NCBI GenBank assembly: GCA_945901195.1
Contig: CAMDKB010000149.1
Coordinates: 1-9,640 of the forward strand
Origin: Rhizobium sp. Q54
Lineage (GTDB): Bacteria > Pseudomonadota > Alphaproteobacteria > Rhizobiales > Beijerinckiaceae
Direction: 5' to 3'
DNA: 9,640 bases
The stretch's first letter is position 1. Every line of letters starts with the position of its first letter. The translations under genes were made by a program, and so were the position numbers. The notes beneath the pieces are model-generated. The model was given only the letters and a program-made list of their open reading frames with translations, was not told the DNA's origin and ran no database searches. Below, piece after piece: positions 6,209 to 9,640 of the stretch.

Positions 6209-6514
6209 ATGCTTCGCCGCGCCGCGCATTATCTCATCCGTTTCTACCAACTGACGCTGTCGTCGCTGGTGGGCAGAACCTGCCGGCACCTGCCGACTTG
6301 CTCTTCCTATACCGATGAGGCCATTCAGCGGCATGGAGTCTGGGCAGGGGGCTGGGTCGGCGTCTCGCGCATCTGCCGCTGCGGCCCTTGGGGAACCGCA
6401 GGCTATGATCCGGTTTCCGAAACATTGCCGCAGAATGCGCACTGGTATGCGCCCTGGCGCTATGGCCAATGGCGCGGACCGCTGAAATGCGAAGAGGTGG
6501 AGAAGGCCGATTAA
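6209..6514 (+). CDS. yidD: Membrane protein insertion efficiency factor YidD
   Basis: A 101-residue peripheral inner-membrane protein that helps YidC insert membrane proteins. The family core is complete: an amphipathic N-terminus (LIRFYQLTLSSLVG), the CRHLPTCSSYTDEAIQRHG motif, the GVSRICRCGPWG arginine/cysteine motif, and GYDPVS at 65-70. The C-terminal 30 residues, rich in Trp and Tyr and then charged, form a tail of the length usual in alphaproteobacteria. The start codon lies two bases after the amidohydrolase stop with no separate ribosome-binding site, so translation may be coupled. This is an odd partner: in many rhizobia, from memory, yidD sits beside the scaffold gene found here at 3270. 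A strong inverted repeat follows at 6521. Confidence 0.96.
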   Translation: MLRRAAHYLIRFYQLTLSSLVGRTCRHLPTCSSYTDEAIQRHGVWAGGWVGVSRICRCGPWGTAGYDPVSETLPQNAHWYAPWRYGQWRGPLKCEEVEKAD

Positions 6515-6520
6515 ACCTGT

Positions 6521-6558
6521 GGCTGTATCGATTGATCCATGGGCCAATCGATACAGCC
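6521..6558. terminator. Long perfect inverted repeat, likely bidirectional terminator
   Basis: GGCTGTATCGATT (6521-6533) and its exact reverse complement AATCGATACAGCC (6546-6558) flank a 12-base loop. The repeat starts six bases after the yidD stop and lies 22 bases from the end of the convergent DinB-type gene, an ideal place for a shared terminator. On the minus strand the stem is followed by a short T-containing stretch (ACAGGTTTAAT), but there is no long T-run. Confidence 0.7.
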
Positions 6559-6580
6559 GAGGCGAGTTCGGGCTTTGGTA

Positions 6581-7081
6581 TCAGATATCCATCAGCATCA
6601 GATCGGTGTCGTCGGGCTTGGTCCCTGCGGCGGTCAGCATGGCGTGAACCTGGCCGCGATGGTGTGTCTGGTGATTGAAGAAATGGGTCAACAGGATCCA
6701 TTTGGCCTTGCTGACATCTTTCTTCAAAAGGCCAGAGAACCAATGCAGGTCGCTCTTCAGCCATTCCGGATCGAGGTCGGCCGCCCAGGTCTGGATAACG
6801 CCATCCATTTCGACCCTTTTGGTCTGTAGTTCGCTGAATTTGGAAAACATCGACGTGGACTGGGGCGGGGCGACCGTTGGCGCGGGTGTGCCGGCAAAAC
6901 GGCTCATCCAGGACATATCAGCCCAGAGAATGTGGTTGAGCGTTGCGTGTATTGAACTGAAAAATGCGCCGCGATCCTTGCGCCGTTCTGCGCCGCCAAT
7001 CTGGCTTGCGCAGCGATAGAGGCTTTCGTTCTGCCAGGCATTATACGCGGCCATTGCAACGACGTAGGATTTATCGATCAC
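6581..7081 (-). CDS. DinB-fold family protein
   Basis: A 166-residue four-helix-bundle protein of the DinB/YfiT-like metalloenzyme superfamily. The three metal-binding histidines are visible: His50 in TLNHILWAD, and His137 and His141 in NHQTHHRGQVH. The N-terminal MAAYNAWQNESLY and the C-terminal DLMLMDI are typical of one bacterial subgroup. Family members are thiol-dependent transferases or hydrolases, or have unknown roles; despite the name there is no link to DNA polymerase IV. The start is a GTG at 7081, supported by AGGGAGA (7094-7088) six bases upstream. No in-frame ATG lies near enough to compete without losing the first helix. It follows the 7101-7913 gene by 19 bases on the same strand and probably shares its transcript. 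Confidence 0.9.
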   Translation of the reverse strand: MIDKSYVVAMAAYNAWQNESLYRCASQIGGAERRKDRGAFFSSIHATLNHILWADMSWMSRFAGTPAPTVAPPQSTSMFSKFSELQTKRVEMDGVIQTWAADLDPEWLKSDLHWFSGLLKKDVSKAKWILLTHFFNHQTHHRGQVHAMLTAAGTKPDDTDLMLMDI

Positions 7082-7100
7082 TTTTGTCTCCCTGTGGATT

Positions 7101-7913
7101 TCAGCCGCGTGTCAGCAGCTTGATGGTGAGTGCATAGATTTTCAGTCGGCTATCCTGCGGCAGATTGCGCAGGGTCTCAAAGTAAAGAATGCCAGCGCGG
7201 CACATGGTGGCGTCCGAAAGCGGCGGCTCGGGTGTCTTGCCATCAAGCAGGGCCTCGATCTCGGGTTTGCCAAGGCCCTTCTTGTCAAGCTCCGCCTCCA
7301 GATTTGTAAAGTCCTCGTCTGAGGGCGACGCACGGTCGATTGCCAGACTGCGGCCATCAAGAATGGCTTCGATGCCGGCTTCGGCCATGGCGGCGATCAG
7401 CGGCCGGTTCTTCGCGGAAAACAGGAAGAAACGCTGTGGCGCATTGCCATAGAGGAAATCCGCACACAGCTGTGGTTCCGACTGGGCCAGCGTATTGATG
7501 ATCTTCGCCTGATATTCGAACACGCGCTCGATCATGCCCACTGAGGCCCGCGAGGCGAGCATGCCGTGGCTTTGACGCAAGCTGCGAAGTATTTCGACGA
7601 GGTAGATGTCGGGTGACTGGACGCCGCCGGCCTGCGCGCGCACTGAAAAATTGCCGATCATCTTTTCATAATCGTTTGGAAATTCTGCTTCGACAGTCTT
7701 GAAAAAGCGCATGAATTCGCTGGCTGTTTTGAGCCGGGCCTCAACCGCGCTGCGGGCTTGTTCGGGCGTCAGAGAGGTTGCCGCCGGGGGAGGGGCCACT
7801 TCGCGCCGGACCGCAGTCTGGATCGTACCAATGGGATTTCCAATAAAGCGCACGCCCAGAATGATGGCGAGCCCTATGGCAATTCCGACCAGCACCAGTC
7901 GCAGTACATGCAT
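7101..7913 (-). CDS. Membrane-anchored protein of unknown function
   Basis: A 270-residue protein with one N-terminal membrane segment or uncleaved signal anchor (about residues 4-22: LRLVLVGIAIGLAIILGV). It is followed by a short Pro/Ala-rich linker (VAPPPAATS) and about 220 residues of mainly helical periplasmic domain. I see no metal-binding or catalytic motif. Two cysteines are present, in QLCADFLYG and TMCRAGILYF, and could form a disulfide. I do not recognise the family. The ATG at 7913 has a GAGGAGA-type site slightly far (about 11 bases) upstream. The DinB-type gene starts 19 bases after its stop. Confidence 0.75.
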   Translation of the reverse strand: MHVLRLVLVGIAIGLAIILGVRFIGNPIGTIQTAVRREVAPPPAATSLTPEQARSAVEARLKTASEFMRFFKTVEAEFPNDYEKMIGNFSVRAQAGGVQSPDIYLVEILRSLRQSHGMLASRASVGMIERVFEYQAKIINTLAQSEPQLCADFLYGNAPQRFFLFSAKNRPLIAAMAEAGIEAILDGRSLAIDRASPSDEDFTNLEAELDKKGLGKPEIEALLDGKTPEPPLSDATMCRAGILYFETLRNLPQDSRLKIYALTIKLLTRG

Positions 7914-8059
7914 GCTGTTGACTGTCTCCTCTCAAGAGGCAGGACTGTCGTGGACGGTCCAGCAAAGCCAAGGTCTATACACAAGATTTCCCGCGTCTCC
8001 TACTTTTTCACTGCTGGCTACCGTGTTGCAGAGGGAGGGGCTGTGGGGCGCAAATTGCC

Positions 8060-8419
8060 ATGATTTCGCCTGATCCGTTGGGCATGAAAATATTCATGTC
8101 CAGATTTGCGCCGCTCCTGATTGCCTTCTTGCTTCTGCCTGCAGTTGCTGCAGCGGCGGGGGAAAGTGTTTGCGAAGCTTGCCGCGCCGAAGATGAGCAC
8201 CAGATCGGAGACTATGTCGAACCGGCATTGCCCGTTCCTGAAATCTCCCGGAAGCCCGACACGCGCGGAAACGCGTATCCGCTGCCTGGCGGCGCAGTTG
8301 TCCTGCGTATCAAGCCCGGCAATGGCCTCTGGCTTGGCTCCCCCGGTGAGAACAGGGGCGATATTTTCGCAAATGGCACAAAGGACAAGGCTTCTGTCGG
8401 CTGGAAGCTGGGGTTTTGA
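8060..8419 (+). CDS. Small exported protein of unknown function
   Basis: An ORF of up to 119 residues with a convincing signal peptide: SRFAPLLIAFLLLPAVAAAAG, cleaved near residue 33, giving a mature protein of about 85 residues. The mature N-terminus carries a Cys-x2-Cys pair (ESVCEACRAED) that could form a disulfide or bind metal. The rest, with PLPGGAVVLRIKPGNGLWLGS, looks like a small beta-rich domain. Starts at 8060, 8084 (MKIFMSRF) and 8096 are all in frame; none has a good ribosome-binding site, and 8084 or 8096 would give a cleaner signal peptide. I do not recognise a family. The leftward ORF overlapping it has no such features. Confidence 0.55.
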   Translation: MISPDPLGMKIFMSRFAPLLIAFLLLPAVAAAAGESVCEACRAEDEHQIGDYVEPALPVPEISRKPDTRGNAYPLPGGAVVLRIKPGNGLWLGSPGENRGDIFANGTKDKASVGWKLGF

Positions 8420-8534
8420 TTTCCCCATTAGGGCTCTGATTTTCCGCTGTCTTGTTGTTTCCCTGCAAAGATTTTGATCGACGCTGGCGTGTTTCGGCGG
8501 CAAACTTAATCTCAAGTAATCAGGGGGAAAAGTC

Positions 8535-9419
8535 ATGGGAATTGAATCCTTTAAATTGGAAGCGGGCGATATCAGCTTTGTTGGACATGATTTCAGCCGG
8601 CCAGAATGTGTTTTGGCGCAAGCGGACGGGACCCTCTGGGTGTCCGACAATCGCGGCGGCGTGACACAACGCGACCCCGGTGGGCGGCAGACATTGATCG
8701 GATCGCTCAAGGGCTCACCCAATGGGATTGCGATGACACGCGATGGGGCCTTGCTGGTTGCCAACATGGAAACCTGCTGTCTTGAAAAGCTCAATCGTGA
8801 CGGCGTCTCCTCGGTTCTTCATGACGCCAGCCCCGGCGCCGTGAATTTTGTGCTTGCTGATCCAACTGCCGACCGGATCTGGATCACGATCTCCACGCGA
8901 AAGAAGGAAATCGGTCACGCCGCCCGCAATCCACAAGGCGACGGTTCGATCTTGCTGATGCAGAACGGCCAGGTCAGTGTGGCCGCCGAGGGGATCAATT
9001 TTACCAATGAAGTACGCGTCGACCGGGCGGGCCGCTTTCTCTATGCGGCGGAAACGGCGCTCGGACGCATCCTGCGCTTTCCCATCAAGGCCGATGGATC
9101 GCTGGGTGCAAGCGAGGTGTTTGGCCCCGCAAACCTGTTTGCAGGCGCGCTCGTGGACGGGATCGCTTTCGACAGTGAAGGCAATGTCTGGATCACCGAA
9201 ATCAGCCGCAACAGCCTGCACGTGTTGACGCCGGAAGGCGTCCATCATTGCGTGTTCGAAGACGCGAAAGGCAAAGCCTGGAAGCTTCCGACGAGCATCG
9301 CGTTTGGGGGGCCAGATTTAAAGACCGCTTATGTCGGTTCGCTCGTCATGAAACAACTTGCGACCTTCCGCGTGCCGGTTGCGGGCGAGAAAATGGTTCA
9401 TTGGGAGGTCATTTCATGA
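8535..9419 (+). CDS. SMP-30/gluconolactonase/LRE family protein
   Basis: A 294-residue six-bladed beta-propeller of the SMP-30/gluconolactonase family, whose members hydrolyse sugar lactones or related esters with a divalent metal in the central channel. The metal ligands are visible: Glu24 in SRPECVLA, Asn158 in NFTNEVRVD, and Asp208 in LVDGIAFDSEGNVWITE. Asn104 in AVNFVLADP is the likely substrate-binding residue. Repeated DGTLWVSD-, DGALLVAN- and GNVWITE-type strands mark the blades. The start is well set by AGGGGGA about six bases before the ATG. No signal peptide is present, so it is cytosolic. It stands alone in a 115-base gap after the small exported gene. The substrate cannot be read from the sequence; an IS lies 77 bases downstream. 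Confidence 0.93.
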   Translation: MGIESFKLEAGDISFVGHDFSRPECVLAQADGTLWVSDNRGGVTQRDPGGRQTLIGSLKGSPNGIAMTRDGALLVANMETCCLEKLNRDGVSSVLHDASPGAVNFVLADPTADRIWITISTRKKEIGHAARNPQGDGSILLMQNGQVSVAAEGINFTNEVRVDRAGRFLYAAETALGRILRFPIKADGSLGASEVFGPANLFAGALVDGIAFDSEGNVWITEISRNSLHVLTPEGVHHCVFEDAKGKAWKLPTSIAFGGPDLKTAYVGSLVMKQLATFRVPVAGEKMVHWEVIS

Positions 9420-9508
9420 ACTCGCACAACTCTCCACTACGTCGCCGGTCGAAGCGCTCGCGTGTTAAACATGCGGCCTTCCTCTGTTCGCACTAGCACT
9501 ACTTTGGT

Positions 9509-9523
9509 AGAAATGTGATTTCT
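9509..9523. repeat. Palindrome near the IS tip
   Basis: AGAAAT-GTG-ATTTCT has six-base perfect arms 12 bases inside the proposed IS end. It may be part of the terminal transposase-binding site. No comparison with the other end is possible here. Confidence 0.5.
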
Positions 9524-9559
9524 CGATTCCCAAGGAGCGATTTTCCTGATTCATGGGGA

Positions 9560-9581
9560 GCCAGCTTTATGGGAGGCTGGC
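9560..9581 (+). promoter_or_regulatory. Hairpin covering the transposase ribosome-binding site
   Basis: GCCAGC (9560-9565) pairs with GCTGGC (9576-9581) around a 10-base loop. The loop and first stem base contain GGGAGG (9571-9576), the ribosome-binding site of the transposase at 9583. A hairpin here could limit translation from transcripts reading in from outside the IS. Confidence 0.4.
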
Positions 9582-9582
9582 G

Positions 9583-9640
9583 ATGGCAGAGGACTGGCGT
9601 GGCGATCTGGAGGTTTGGCTGGCGCCATTCCTGGCGGCTT
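9583..9640 (+). CDS. IS701-family transposase, N-terminal fragment
   Basis: Nineteen codons are present before the edge: MAEDWRGDLEVWLAPFLAA. This matches the well-conserved opening of IS701-family transposases, a DW-x2-(D/E)L-x2-WL-x-PFL pattern, from memory. The rest of the DDE-type catalytic domain is outside the window. The ATG at 9583 follows GGGAGG by six bases, the best ribosome-binding site in this end region. The short length leaves some doubt, but the pattern and the IS-like end in front agree. Confidence 0.75.
   Translation, partial: MAEDWRGDLEVWLAPFLAA

Larger units (their letters stand above)
9497..9640 (+). mobile_element. Left end of an IS701-family insertion sequence, cut by the window edge
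   Basis: The transposase start at 9583 identifies the element. The likely left tip is CACTACTTTGGTAG at 9497, directly after the tetranucleotide CTAG (9493-9496). This fits the YTAR-type 4-base target duplication known for the family. The right end lies outside the window, so the tip and the duplication are inferred. A short palindrome at 9509-9523 lies just inside the end. Confidence 0.65.

Noticed and set aside
8018..8794. Leftward open frame across the small exported gene and the SMP-30 start
   Set aside because: It would overlap the well-supported SMP-30 gene and shows no domain or start signal.
9416..9496. 26-codon ORF overlapping the SMP-30 stop by ATGA, ending at the IS edge
   Set aside because: Its TAG stop lies within CTAG, which would belong to the original target site, so the IS need not have truncated it. 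The product is short, basic and unlike any protein I know. A real mini-gene is not excluded.

Overview
The window looks like chromosomal DNA of an alphaproteobacterium, most likely a Hyphomicrobiales (Rhizobiales) member. This rests on a GC-rich sequence with alphaproteobacterial codon choice, a folE gene divergent from a short NifU/IscU-like scaffold gene, a nearby yidD, and several small secreted or anchored proteins of the kind common in that order. The genus cannot be fixed from the sequence alone. Most genes are ordinary housekeeping or catabolic genes. The unusual parts are at the two ends and at a few regulatory sites.

Left end (1-1445): the first 20 codons of a leftward gene run off the edge (61 to 1). 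Immediately beside it is a rightward metallo-beta-lactamase-fold (MBL) gene in which only the part from about base 150 onward looks like its family. Its N-terminal portion is missing, so it appears 5'-truncated. It is followed by an exported protein of unknown function (711-1445). A strong inverted repeat (1510-1542) lies between this gene and the convergent gene 1569-2201.

Middle left (1569-3707): a leftward six-cysteine exported protein with a Pro/Ala/Gln linker, then leftward folE (GTP cyclohydrolase I, tetrahydrofolate or queuosine pathway), then a divergent promoter region with a 16-bp perfect palindrome, then the rightward iron-sulfur scaffold-like gene. That scaffold protein has Ala where IscU has its third ligand cysteine.

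Middle (3744-6558): a leftward AhpD-type peroxidase-related enzyme, divergent from a rightward unit of a class II aldolase/adducin-family protein, a LigI-like amidohydrolase and yidD. The aldolase and amidohydrolase probably act in one small-molecule (aromatic or carboxylic acid) degradation route. yidD starts 2 nt after the amidohydrolase stop. A 13-bp-arm inverted repeat follows yidD and probably terminates it and the convergent gene.

Right part (6581-9640): a leftward two-gene unit (membrane-anchored unknown protein, then a DinB-fold protein with a GTG start), a small rightward exported protein, and a rightward SMP-30/gluconolactonase-family enzyme. The window ends inside the left end of an IS701-type insertion sequence. 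Its transposase start, a CTAG target-like tetranucleotide, and hairpins near its end are visible.

No tRNA, rRNA, CRISPR array, phage module or clear new defence system was seen. The only stretches without a gene are short intergenic regions under 300 bases.
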